Source of the DNA: Actinomyces sp.
GTDB lineage: Bacteria; Actinomycetota; Actinomycetes; Actinomycetales; Actinomycetaceae
Direction of reading: 5' to 3'
DNA: 64,000 bases
Assembly (NCBI GenBank): GCA_022649165.1
Contig: JALCNR010000002.1
Location: 248,001-312,000 of the forward strand
The position numbers and the translations under genes are program-made. The notes under the pieces were generated by a model. That model saw nothing but the letters and a program-made list of their open reading frames with translations, was not told where the DNA came from and did no database searches. Positions 55,505 through 63,747 of the stretch are shown here, in pieces. The stretch's first letter is position 1; every line of letters starts with the position of its first letter.

Positions 55505-57171
55505 GCCTCCTCCTCCCACAGTGCGAGCGGACGCGACGCGACCTCGTCCCCCGCCACCCGCGGGACGACGACCAGGAACGATGAGCCGACCCCCAGCTCG
55601 CCCCACGCCTCAAGCACGCCGTGGTGCAGGGCGACATCCTCCCGGGCGATGGACAGGCCCAGCCCCGTGCCGCCGGTGGTGCGCGTGCGCGCGGGATCGG
55701 CCCGGAAGAAACGGTCGAAGACGTGCGCGATCGTCTGCTCGCTCATGCCCACGCCGTGGTCGCGGACCCGGACCGCGACATCGGTGTCGGAGGCGGCCAC
55801 GGTGATGACCACCGGCAGGCCGTCGGCGTGCTCGACGGCGTTGACCAGGAGGTTGCGCAGGACGCGCTCGATACGCCGGACGTCGACCTCCGCAGCGCAG
55901 CGCTGGTCGGGCTCCTCGACGCGGACCTCGACGCCCAGGGTGGCAGCGAGCTCGGCGTTCGCGTCGACGACCTTGCCGACGACGGTCCGCAGGTCGGCGG
56001 ACTCGGCGTCGAGCAGCGCGGACTGGGCGTCATAACGGGAGATCTCCAGCAGGTCCGCCAGCATCGACTCGAAACGGTCGACCTGTTCGTGGAGCAGCTC
56101 CGTCGAGCGCTTCGTCGCGGGCCCGAAGGAGCCGCGATCCTCCCAGATGACGTCCTCGGCCATGCGGATCGTGGTGAGCGGGGTGCGCAGCTCGTGGGAG
56201 ACGTCGGAGACGAAGCGCTGCTGGAGCCGGGAGAGCTCGTCGTATTCCGCGATCTTGTTCTGGAGGCTGGAGGCCATGTTGTTGAAGGCCTGCCCCAGCT
56301 GGGCCATCTCGTCGTCGCCCTGGGCGTCCACGCGGGTGTCCAGGTCGCCGTCGGCCAGTTCGGAGGCGGCCCGCGCGGTCTGCCGCACGGGGCGCAGCAG
56401 GTGGTAGAGCACCCAGAACACGCCGGTCGGCAGCGCGATGATGATCGGGAGTGCCCCCAGCCCCAGCACGCGCATCACCATGTCGATGACCGTCTGCTCG
56501 GACTGGAGGGAGTAGACGATGTACATCTCGTAGTCGCCGGCCCGGGGCAGGCTGACCATCATCCCGACGGCGATGCCGGGCTCCCCCTCGCCGTCGGTGT
56601 CCGCGGGGACCCGCACGGACTGCCAGTAGGCGTGGTCGCCGCTCCTGACGTCCTCGCGCAGGTCGTCGGTGACGACCGCTCGCATGGCGGCGCTGCCGAT
56701 CTCATTGATGCGGAACTCGTCGGGCGAGTCCGGAGGGCGGATGAGCAGCACGGACTCCGCTCCGGCGCCCGCCGCCGACCCGCGCGCCGTCTCGATGACC
56801 TCGCGGGCGGCCTCCTGGACCTGGTCGGTGGTCGAGGCCGTCGACTGGTCGAAGGCCGACTGCGCCGTGGAGAATCTCAGCGACGCGTCGTCGAGGATGA
56901 TGTCGCGCCGGTTCTCGAACACGGACGAGCGCAGCTGGGCCGAGGTGACCGCCGCGAACAGGACGAGGATCACGGCCGCGGCCGCCGTCATCGACACGGC
57001 GATGCGCACCGAGAGGGAACGGCGCACCCAGGACGCGGGCGCCGAACCGGCGGCGGCGGCCCGCAGGCGGCGCGCCCAGCCGGGCACGCGCACCCGCTCC
57101 TTGAGGGGGCGCCGACGCGGGGGCTCTGGCGGAGTCTGCGTCCCCGACGGCTCAGGATCCTGTTCCGGCAC
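55501..57171 (-). CDS. mtrB: Sensor histidine kinase MtrB
   Basis: Membrane sensor kinase of 556 residues. A Pro/Arg-rich cytosolic start precedes membrane segment 1 (about 60-80). The external sensor domain follows (to about 225), then segment 2 (LGLGALPIIIALPTGVFWVLYHLL), a HAMP linker (RPVRQTARAASELADGD), the H-box FVSDVSHELRTPLTT (phosphorylated His near 326), N-box LRNLLVNAVEHAD and G-boxes VRDHGVGM and GTGLGLSI. It controls MtrA, governing cell-wall turnover, division and osmotic response. GTG 57171 lies 20 bases inside mtrA, so translation is coupled. Confidence 0.95.
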   Translation of the reverse strand: MPEQDPEPSGTQTPPEPPRRRPLKERVRVPGWARRLRAAAAGSAPASWVRRSLSVRIAVSMTAAAAVILVLFAAVTSAQLRSSVFENRRDIILDDASLRFSTAQSAFDQSTASTTDQVQEAAREVIETARGSAAGAGAESVLLIRPPDSPDEFRINEIGSAAMRAVVTDDLREDVRSGDHAYWQSVRVPADTDGEGEPGIAVGMMVSLPRAGDYEMYIVYSLQSEQTVIDMVMRVLGLGALPIIIALPTGVFWVLYHLLRPVRQTARAASELADGDLDTRVDAQGDDEMAQLGQAFNNMASSLQNKIAEYDELSRLQQRFVSDVSHELRTPLTTIRMAEDVIWEDRGSFGPATKRSTELLHEQVDRFESMLADLLEISRYDAQSALLDAESADLRTVVGKVVDANAELAATLGVEVRVEEPDQRCAAEVDVRRIERVLRNLLVNAVEHADGLPVVITVAASDTDVAVRVRDHGVGMSEQTIAHVFDRFFRADPARTRTTGGTGLGLSIAREDVALHHGVLEAWGELGVGSSFLVVVPRVAGDEVASRPLALWEEEA

Positions 57172-57832
57172 GGTACCCGACCCCGCGGACGGTGACGACG
57201 ACCTCGGGATTCTCCGGGTCTCGTTCGATCTTGGAACGCAGGCGCTGCACGTGGACGTTCACCAGCCGCGTGTCCGCGGCGTGCCGGTATCCCCACACCT
57301 TCTCAAGCAGCTCCTCACGGGTGAAGACCTTCCACGGCGAGCGCCCCAACGCCACCAGGAGGTCGAACTCCAGCGGGGTGAGGGAGATCTCCTCCTCCCC
57401 GCGGCGCACGACGTGCGCGGGCACGTCGATGCTGATCTCGCCGAGCACCAGGCGCTCGTCGCCGATCTCGTCGTGGCGGCGCAGGCGTGCTCGGACCCTG
57501 GCGACCAGCTCCTTCGGCTTGAAGGGCTTGGGGACGTAGTCATCCGCGCCCGCCTCCAGGCCCGCGACGACGTCGGCCGTGTCCGAACGAGCCGTCAGCA
57601 TGACGATCGGGACATCGGACTCCCTACGGATCCTGCGCGCGATCTCGATGCCGTCGACGTGGGGCAACATGAGGTCCAGCAGCACCAGGTCCGGAGCCTC
57701 CGCGCGGAACTCGTCGAGCGCTTCCGCTCCGTCGTACACGGAGGACACGGTGAAGCCCTCGGCCTCCAGGACGATGCCGATCATCTCAGCCAAGGCGACG
57801 TCGTCGTCGACGACGAGGATGCGGGCGCTCAT
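57152..57832 (-). CDS. mtrA: Response regulator MtrA
   Basis: OmpR-family regulator of 226 residues. Receiver: acidic pocket DDD at 9-11, phospho-acceptor Asp53 (LVLLDLMLP), Thr80 and Lys102 (DDYVPKPF). The C-terminal winged helix contains SLTPLEFDLLVALG, and the recognition region TRLVNVHVQRLRSKIE. It is the partner of MtrB and essential in many actinobacteria. A direct repeat GTCACGA-TCGT-GTCACGA lies immediately upstream of the ATG and resembles tandem MtrA half-sites, so autoregulation is likely. Confidence 0.96.
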   Translation of the reverse strand: MSARILVVDDDVALAEMIGIVLEAEGFTVSSVYDGAEALDEFRAEAPDLVLLDLMLPHVDGIEIARRIRRESDVPIVMLTARSDTADVVAGLEAGADDYVPKPFKPKELVARVRARLRRHDEIGDERLVLGEISIDVPAHVVRRGEEEISLTPLEFDLLVALGRSPWKVFTREELLEKVWGYRHAADTRLVNVHVQRLRSKIERDPENPEVVVTVRGVGYRAGTGS

Positions 57833-57850
57833 GTCACGATCGTGTCACGA
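57833..57850. promoter_or_regulatory. Tandem MtrA-like half-sites before mtrA
   Basis: GTCACGA at 57833-57839 and again at 57844-57850, an exact 7-bp direct repeat with an 11-bp period. Minus-strand CATAAT (57859-57864) just upstream is a probable -10, placing the repeat between transcription start and ATG. Bound protein would block transcription. Confidence 0.55.
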
Positions 57851-57995
57851 CGAGGGCGATTATGCACCCGACGCGCCCGGCCGCGGCGCCGGCGCGTGGT
57901 CAGCGGAGAGGACACCGGTGCTGGGCGCGCGGTGGTTGCCGTGGCACGATGGACACCGAACGACCTCGCCTCACGGCCGCGACCGGAAGGACGCC

Positions 57996-59255
57996 ATGAG
58001 CACTCCCACCCCGCCTTTCAATTCCGAGGACCCCGGCACGGACTCCGGCCAGTGGGCGCCGCCCTCGTCGGTGCCGCAGGGACCGGACAGCTGGACCGCG
58101 CCGGAGGCGGGCCGCCGGCCGGACGCCCAGACGACGGATCCCGGTGCGGACCCCGCCCAGGCGGCGCCGGCCTCCGGATGGGAGACGGCTCCCCCCTGGA
58201 ACGCCGGGCCCGGCTGGTCCTCGCCCGGATGGGGCGACGCCGGCCCTGGCCCGGCCCCGGCCCCCCAGCCCGCCGCCGGATGGATGCCCCCGCCCCAGCC
58301 CGGGGTCATCCCGCTGCGCCCCCTGTCCATCGGGGACCTGTTCGAGGCGACGTTCCGGACGATCCGCGCCAACCCGTCGGTGATGTTCGGGTTCTCCGTC
58401 GCGGTCATGGCGATCGCCTCGCTCATCACCTCCGTCATCGAGGCGTCCACCGCCAGCCAGTGGATCGGGCTCGTCGACGATCCGCAGGCGGCGCTGGCCG
58501 GGGACGACCTCACCGGCCTGGCCGGCCAGATCGCGGGGACGCTCACCTCGTCGGCCGCCTCCGGGATCATCACCGCCCTGGTGACCATGGTCCTCTCGGG
58601 GATGCTCGCGCTCACGGTGTCCGACGCGACGCTGGGCGCCGTGACGCCGTTGGGGGCCGCCTGGGCCCGGGTCCGCCCGCACCTGCTGCCGCTCATCGGG
58701 GTCACCGTGCTCAACGGACTGATCGGCGTTGCCGCGTTCGGCGTGATCGCGGGGATCTTCGCGATCCCGTTCATCGCCTCGCTCGCCGGGTCGGGCGGCG
58801 CCGACCCCTCCGTGGCCGGCGTCCTCCTGCTCCTGCTCGGTCTGCTGGCCGGCGCTGCGGCGTCTCTGTTCTTCCAGGTGCGCCTCCTCTTCGGTCCCAC
58901 GATCATCGTGTTGGAGGACCTCGGCCCCGTCCAGGCGATCCGGCGGTCGTGGTCGCTGACGTCGTCCTCGTTCTGGCGGATCCTCGGGCGAATGATCCTC
59001 ATCGCCCTCCTCACGGCGGCCGCCACGTTCTTCGTGGCCGGCGCGGTGGGACTGGTCGGCGGGCTGATCACCCTGCTGGCCTCCGAGTTCGTGGGCACCA
59101 TCGTCACCGGGTTCCTCTCCGGCGTGGTCTCGGGCTTTATCATCCCGATCTCGGCGGCCTTCACGACGCTCATGTACGTCGACGAGAGGATCCGCCAGGA
59201 GAACCTGGCTCCCGCGCTCGCCGAGGCCGCGCAGGCGTCCCGCGCGGCGCGGTGA
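57996..59255 (+). CDS. Multi-pass membrane protein with a proline-rich N-terminus
   Basis: A 419-residue protein. Residues 1-105 are disordered and rich in Pro, Gly, Ala and Trp. LRPLSIGDLFEATFRTIRANPSVMF then opens a membrane domain with about six segments. The pattern, including GPTIIVLEDLGPVQAIRRSWSLTSSSFWRIL near 300-330, matches the actinobacterial proteins annotated as glycerophosphoryl-diester-phosphodiesterase membrane-domain or DUF7544-like; no enzymatic site is present. AAGG precedes the ATG. Its TGA overlaps the DUF4129 start by one base. First gene of a five-gene operon. Confidence 0.82.
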   Translation: MSTPTPPFNSEDPGTDSGQWAPPSSVPQGPDSWTAPEAGRRPDAQTTDPGADPAQAAPASGWETAPPWNAGPGWSSPGWGDAGPGPAPAPQPAAGWMPPPQPGVIPLRPLSIGDLFEATFRTIRANPSVMFGFSVAVMAIASLITSVIEASTASQWIGLVDDPQAALAGDDLTGLAGQIAGTLTSSAASGIITALVTMVLSGMLALTVSDATLGAVTPLGAAWARVRPHLLPLIGVTVLNGLIGVAAFGVIAGIFAIPFIASLAGSGGADPSVAGVLLLLLGLLAGAAASLFFQVRLLFGPTIIVLEDLGPVQAIRRSWSLTSSSFWRILGRMILIALLTAAATFFVAGAVGLVGGLITLLASEFVGTIVTGFLSGVVSGFIIPISAAFTTLMYVDERIRQENLAPALAEAAQASRAAR

Positions 59256-59989
59256 TGGCCCTTCCCGCCTGCGCCCCGTCGTTCTCCGGGGTCCCGGCTC
59301 CCGCGGACGCCCCGCTGACGCCGGACGGGGACGAGGCCCAGTCGTGGGTGGGCGACGAGCTCTCCCGGCCCGAGTACGGGTCGGAGCTCTCGCCGCTCAC
59401 CCGCGCCATCCGGTGGGTGCTCCAGACCGTGATGGACGCCTTCACCTCGGGTGGCGGCCACGTCCCCGTCGGCTCCATCGTGCTGGCGGCCTTCGCCGTC
59501 ATCCTGGTGATCCTGGTGGCGGTCGTCGCGATGAACCCCGTGCGGCTGCGGCGCACGGCCCCCTCCGGCGCGGTCTTCGACGGCGAGGACCGCTCGCTGG
59601 AGGACTGCCTGGCCGCCGCCCGCGCCGCCGCCGGGGACGGGCGGTGGGACGACGCCGTCATCTGGTACTTCCGCGCCCTGGTGCTGACGCTGGCCGGGGA
59701 CGGCGCCGTCCACGACGGGCCGGGGCTGACGGCTCGTGAGGCCTCCGCCCAGGCGCAGGCCCGCCGTCCGGATCTCCGGGAGGACCTGGCGTGGGCGGCC
59801 AGAACCTTCGATGCGCTGCGCTACGGCGCGCCGGAGGCGGCCCGCGGCGGTTCCTCCCCAGACGCCCCCGCGACCGCCGGCCCGGGGGACGTCGACCGGT
59901 TGCGGGCCCTCATCGACCGCGCCGGGCGGGACCGCGGGGACGCCCTCGTCCGGTCCGACGCCGGGAGCGCCCCGGAGACGCGCCCATGA
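59255..59989 (+). CDS. DUF4129 membrane protein
   Basis: A 244-residue protein: an external or periplasmic-like N-terminus (about 65 residues), one strong membrane segment (GSIVLAAFAVILVILVAVVAM), then a cytosolic DUF4129 domain with the signature DDAVIWYFRALVLTLA near 132 and the TxxE-like GLTAREASAQAQ. DUF4129 proteins accompany MoxR ATPases and DUF58 proteins. The start overlaps the previous stop (TGATG), and the stop overlaps the next start (ATGA). Confidence 0.85.
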   Translation: MALPACAPSFSGVPAPADAPLTPDGDEAQSWVGDELSRPEYGSELSPLTRAIRWVLQTVMDAFTSGGGHVPVGSIVLAAFAVILVILVAVVAMNPVRLRRTAPSGAVFDGEDRSLEDCLAAARAAAGDGRWDDAVIWYFRALVLTLAGDGAVHDGPGLTAREASAQAQARRPDLREDLAWAARTFDALRYGAPEAARGGSSPDAPATAGPGDVDRLRALIDRAGRDRGDALVRSDAGSAPETRP

Positions 59990-61182
59990 GCGCCCCCACC
60001 CGCCCGACGGTCACCGCGAGCGTCGTCACCCCCACCCCGCGGACCCGAGCCCGCCTGGCCCGGCCGCTGATCATTCTGGTCATCGTCGTGCTGGCGGTCC
60101 TGGGCGCCGGCGCCCTGCTGCCGCGCCTCGCGGAGGACCCCCGGGTCCTCTCCCCGACCAGCACCATGCCCGACGGCGCCCAGGCCCTGGTGCGCGTCAT
60201 GGAGCGCCGCGGCATCGACGTCGTGTCCCCCGACGGGCCGGCGGACGCCCTGGCCCGCGCCGAGCGCCCCGGGACGACGCTCGTCGTCGTCTTCCCCGCC
60301 CGCATGCAGCCCGATGTCGCCCAGGCCCTCGCCGGCGCGACGAACCTGGTCCTGGTCGGCACGGAGCAGTCCTTCGGCCCGGTCGCCGGCGCCTCGGGCC
60401 TCACCCCGGACGCCCAGGGCGAGCAGCCGCCCTCCGGCACCCCCGCCGAGGCCGGGCCCGGCTGTTCCGCGGACTCCGGGCAGCGCGCCGGATCGGTGAC
60501 CGCCGGCGCGTACGGGGTGCGCGCCGACGCCACCTGGCAGGTGTGCTTCCCGGTGGGCACGGCCACGGCGGCCGGGGCGCCCGCGCTCCACGCCTACGCC
60601 CAGAAGCAGAGCGCGGGCTCTTTCCGCGCCGTCATCGCCGACTCCCGGCTGCTGCGCAACAGCGCGGTCGCCGAGTTCGGCAATGCGGCCCTGGCGATCA
60701 ACGCGATCGCCCGCACCCCTCACGTGGTGTGGTACATCGCGGACTACGCCGACTCCATGACCGACGTCCCCACCCCGACCCCCGCCTGGATGATCCCCTC
60801 GCTGATCGTCCTGGGCGGGGCGGGTCTCGTGGCGGCGATGGCGCGCGGACGGCGGCTCGGGCGGCTCGTGCCCGAGGACCTGCCCAGCGCCGTGCCCGCC
60901 ACGGAGACCGTCGTGGGCCGCGGCCGCCTGCTGCGCCATTCACGCGACCGGGGCCACGCCGCCCGCGCCCTGCGCACCGCGACCGCGACGCGGCTCGCGG
61001 CCCGTCTGGGCGTGCCGCCCGGCTCCGGCGCCGACGAGCTGCGCGACGCCCTGGCCCGCGCCGGGATCGACCCCGGACGCGCCCAGGCCCTGCTGTGGGG
61101 ACCGCCCCCGACCACCGACCGGGCCCTGGTGGACCTGGCCGACGCCCTGTCCGATCTTGAGGAGGACCTCCGCCATGACTGA
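59986..61182 (+). CDS. DUF4350 membrane protein
   Basis: A 398-residue protein with a first membrane segment (PLIILVIVVLAVLGAGALL, about 28-46), an external DUF4350 domain (LSPTSTMPDGAQALVRVMERRGIDVV near 55-80; FGNAALAINAIARTPHVVWYIADYAD near 230) and a second membrane segment (IPSLIVLGGAGLVAAMA). The C-terminal cytosolic domain contains LLRHSRDRGHAARALRTATATRLAARLG. The domain resembles GATase-like sensors without catalytic residues. Coupled at both ends within the MoxR operon. Confidence 0.85.
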   Translation: MSAPTRPTVTASVVTPTPRTRARLARPLIILVIVVLAVLGAGALLPRLAEDPRVLSPTSTMPDGAQALVRVMERRGIDVVSPDGPADALARAERPGTTLVVVFPARMQPDVAQALAGATNLVLVGTEQSFGPVAGASGLTPDAQGEQPPSGTPAEAGPGCSADSGQRAGSVTAGAYGVRADATWQVCFPVGTATAAGAPALHAYAQKQSAGSFRAVIADSRLLRNSAVAEFGNAALAINAIARTPHVVWYIADYADSMTDVPTPTPAWMIPSLIVLGGAGLVAAMARGRRLGRLVPEDLPSAVPATETVVGRGRLLRHSRDRGHAARALRTATATRLAARLGVPPGSGADELRDALARAGIDPGRAQALLWGPPPTTDRALVDLADALSDLEEDLRHD

Positions 61183-62197
61183 TCCCCGCATCGACCCGCT
61201 GCGGCCCCAGGGGGCCGCCCCCGCCCCCGAGCCCGCCCCCGCCCCGCCGTCGACCTCCCGGGAGGCCCTGGTGCGCCTGCGGGAGGAGATCGCCAAGGCC
61301 GTCGTCGGCCAGGACGGCGCGGTCACGGGCCTCATCGTCGCGCTGGTGGCGGGCGGGCACGTCCTGCTCGAGGGCGTGCCCGGCGTGGCGAAGACGCTGC
61401 TGGTGCGCGCGATGGCGACGTCCCTGGACATGGGGATGTCCCGCGTGCAGTTCACGCCCGATCTCATGCCCGCCGACATCACGGGATCTCTGGTGTGGGA
61501 CGCGGGGACGTCCTCGTTCGAGTTCCGCCCGGGCCCCGTCTTCACGAACCTCCTGCTGGCCGACGAGATCAACCGGACGCCCCCGAAGACCCAGTCCTCC
61601 CTGCTGGAGGCCATGGAGGAGCACCAGGTCACCGTCGACGGGCAGACGCACCCCCTGGACGATCCCTTCATGGTGATCGCGACGCAGAACCCCGTGGAGT
61701 ACGAGGGCACCTACCCCCTGCCCGAGGCCCAGCTGGACCGGTTCCTGCTCAAACTGGACCTGCCGCTGCCGGACCGCGACGCGGAGATCGAGGTCGTCGC
61801 CCGCCACCAGCGCGGCTTCGACCCGATGGCGCTCGGCAGCGCCGGGGTGCGCGCGGTCGCGGGACCCCGGGACATCCGGGCCGCGCGCGCCGAGGCCGCC
61901 GAGGTCGCGGTCGACCCGGCCGTCATCGGCTACATCGTCGACCTGGTCCAGGCGACCCGCCGTTCCCCGTCCCTGCGGCTGGGGGTGTCCCCGCGCGGCG
62001 CGACGGCTCTGCTGAGGACGGCGCGCGTGTGGGCCTACCTGCAGGGGCGGGCGTTTGTCACGCCCGATGACGTCAAGGTGATGGCCGTTCCCACGTTGGC
62101 TCACCGCGTCTCCCTGCGGGCCGAGGCCGACCTGGAGGGGATCTCCGCCCGCACCGTCATCGAGGGCCTGTTGGCGGCCGTCCCGGTTCCACGCTGA
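61175..62197 (+). CDS. MoxR-family AAA+ ATPase
   Basis: Cytosolic AAA+ chaperone of 340 residues. A Pro-rich start is followed by Walker A GVPGVAKT (about 69-76), PDLMPADITGSLV, Walker B LLADEINRTPPKTQ (about 130-143), sensor 1 IATQNPVEYEGTYPLPEAQLDRF, and the C-terminal lid SPRGATALLRTARVWA. MoxR proteins work with DUF58 partners to mature or activate protein complexes. The start lies eight bases inside the DUF4350 gene with GGAGG nine bases upstream. Confidence 0.93.
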   Translation: MTDPRIDPLRPQGAAPAPEPAPAPPSTSREALVRLREEIAKAVVGQDGAVTGLIVALVAGGHVLLEGVPGVAKTLLVRAMATSLDMGMSRVQFTPDLMPADITGSLVWDAGTSSFEFRPGPVFTNLLLADEINRTPPKTQSSLLEAMEEHQVTVDGQTHPLDDPFMVIATQNPVEYEGTYPLPEAQLDRFLLKLDLPLPDRDAEIEVVARHQRGFDPMALGSAGVRAVAGPRDIRAARAEAAEVAVDPAVIGYIVDLVQATRRSPSLRLGVSPRGATALLRTARVWAYLQGRAFVTPDDVKVMAVPTLAHRVSLRAEADLEGISARTVIEGLLAAVPVPR

Positions 62198-63588
62198 TGG
62201 CCGTCTCGCTGCGCGCCGCCCTGCTCGCGGCCCTGGGGGTCGTGGCCGTCGCGCTCAGCCCGTCGACCGCCATGGCATGGGGGTGGCTCGGCCTCGTCGC
62301 CGTCGTGTGCGTCCTCGACGCGGTGGCCGCCGTGTCCCCGCGCGACCTCGAGGTCTCCCGCGCGGTCTCCGCCGCGGTGCGGGCCGACGAGACGGCGGAG
62401 TCGGCGCTGGTCCTGCGCAACCCGGGCCGTCGGGGGGTGCGCGCGGACGTGCGCGACGCGTGGCCGCCCTCGGTCCACCCCTCTCCGGCGCGCCACCGGG
62501 TGAGGCTTCCAGGTGGCGGGTCGGAACGCGTCGTCACGCGGCTGCGCCCCGAACGGCGCGGGACCCGCACCGCGGACTACGTGAGCCTGCGCGTGTGGGG
62601 CCCGTTGGGGCTGGGCGCGCGCCAGGTGTCGGTGGCGGCGACGGTCCGGGTGGCCGTCCTGCCGGAGTTCCGGTCGCGCCGGCTCCTGGCCTCGCGCCTG
62701 GCGCGCCTGAGGGAGGAGGGGGCCACGGCGACGATCCTGCGCGGGCCGGGCACCGAGTTCGACTCCCTGCGCGACTATGTGCGCGGCGACGACCCTCGAG
62801 ACATCGACTGGCGGGCGTCGGCGCGCGCCCGCGACCTCGTGGTGCGCACTTGGCGTCCCGAACGCGACCGGCACGTGGTCATGGTCCTGGACACGGGCCG
62901 GTCCGGGGCGCTTCTCCTGGGGGCCGGGGCCGGGGCCGGGGCCACGGATGCGCCCGCTGCCCCGGTGCCACGAGGCCGGGGCGGCGCCGGCCCGAGCGCC
63001 TCGCCCGACCTCGTCGACCTCGGCGTCGCCCCGCGCATGGACGCGGGGATCGAGGCGGCGCTCCTGCTGGCGGCCCTGGCCGACCGCGCCGGGGACAACG
63101 TGCACCTGCTGGCCGTCGACCGGTCGGTGCGGGCCCGGGTGTCCGGCGTTCGCGGGGCGCCGCTGCTCCACCATGTCGCGGAGGCGCTCACCGATGTCTC
63201 CCCCACCCTCCAACCCATCGACTGGCCGCTGGCGGTGGCCGAGGTCCGCCGCACCGTCCACCACCCGGGGCTGGTGGTGCTGCTCACCGAGGTGCCGCCC
63301 GTCGGCGCCGACCCGGACTTCCTGCAGGCCGTGGCCGACCTGTCCGACCGGCACACCGTCATCGTGGCGTCGGCCGCCGACCCGGAGGTCGTCCGACTGG
63401 CCCAGGGGCGGCGCGACGCCGATGCCGTCTACCAGGCGGCCGCCGCCAGCTCCACGTTGCGCGAGCAGGCCGCCGGCGACGAGGACGCCGCCCGGGCCGG
63501 GGCCATCGTCCTGGACGTGGAGGCGGGCCTGCTGCCCGCGCGGCTGTCCGACACCTACCTCCAGCTCAAGAAGCAGGGCCGGCTATGA
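62197..63588 (+). CDS. DUF58-domain membrane protein
   Basis: A 463-residue protein. Two N-terminal membrane segments (LLAALGVVAVALSPSTAMA and GWLGLVAVVCVLDAVAAV) precede a beta domain and the DUF58 signature GTEFDSLRDYVRGDD, then PRDIDWRASARA (about 187-212). VVMVLDTGRSG (about 228) resembles a von Willebrand A metal site. The C-terminal half is VWA-like. The partner of MoxR is usually such a protein. A Gly/Ala-rich insert (near 245-270) interrupts the VWA fold. The ATG overlaps the moxR stop by one base. Confidence 0.9.
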   Translation: MAVSLRAALLAALGVVAVALSPSTAMAWGWLGLVAVVCVLDAVAAVSPRDLEVSRAVSAAVRADETAESALVLRNPGRRGVRADVRDAWPPSVHPSPARHRVRLPGGGSERVVTRLRPERRGTRTADYVSLRVWGPLGLGARQVSVAATVRVAVLPEFRSRRLLASRLARLREEGATATILRGPGTEFDSLRDYVRGDDPRDIDWRASARARDLVVRTWRPERDRHVVMVLDTGRSGALLLGAGAGAGATDAPAAPVPRGRGGAGPSASPDLVDLGVAPRMDAGIEAALLLAALADRAGDNVHLLAVDRSVRARVSGVRGAPLLHHVAEALTDVSPTLQPIDWPLAVAEVRRTVHHPGLVVLLTEVPPVGADPDFLQAVADLSDRHTVIVASAADPEVVRLAQGRRDADAVYQAAAASSTLREQAAGDEDAARAGAIVLDVEAGLLPARLSDTYLQLKKQGRL

Positions 63589-63695
63589 CCCGGGCGACCA
63601 TCGCCATCGCCATCGCCATCGCCATCGCCAGGCTCCCAGGTCATGGCGGCCGCGGGGTTTCAGCTCCCGGGTCATGGCCAGGTGCCTGTTTTTGA
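63585..63695 (+). pseudogene. Truncated ORF at the end of the MoxR operon
   Basis: Starts within the DUF58 stop (ATGA), as a genuine next gene would, and reads MTRATIAIAIAIAIARL, but ends after 36 residues inside a palindromic repeat element. The repeated Ile-Ala comes from five copies of ATCGCC. MoxR-DUF58 operons usually continue with another membrane-protein gene, so this may be the 5' stub of such a gene cut off by the repeat element. It could also be non-coding. Confidence 0.35.
63600..63629 (+). repeat. Hexanucleotide tandem repeat (ATCGCC)x5
   Basis: Five exact copies of ATCGCC, in frame with the stub ORF (Ile-Ala). Copy-number change would not shift the frame. Confidence 0.9.
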
Positions 63696-63737
63696 GGAAT
63701 TCCTGCGGATCAGAGCACCTAGCCATGACCTGGGAGC
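63632..63737. repeat. Palindromic repeat element with three copies of a 16-bp motif
   Basis: GCTCCCAGGTCATGGC at 63632-63647; a one-mismatch copy GCTCCCGGGTCATGGC at 63663-63678; and the exact reverse complement of the first at 63722-63737. The second and third extend into a 23-bp inverted repeat with two mismatches (63663-63685 and 63715-63737) around a 29-nt, AT-richer loop. The structure is that of an interspersed palindromic element (REP/BIME-like). No transposase is visible. Confidence 0.7.
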
Positions 63738-63747
63738 GTCGCGCCGC

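Noticed and set aside
63600-63737. CRISPR-like array at the end of the window
   Set aside because: The repeats are hexamers and a palindromic element, not regularly spaced direct repeats with unique spacers, and no cas gene is present.
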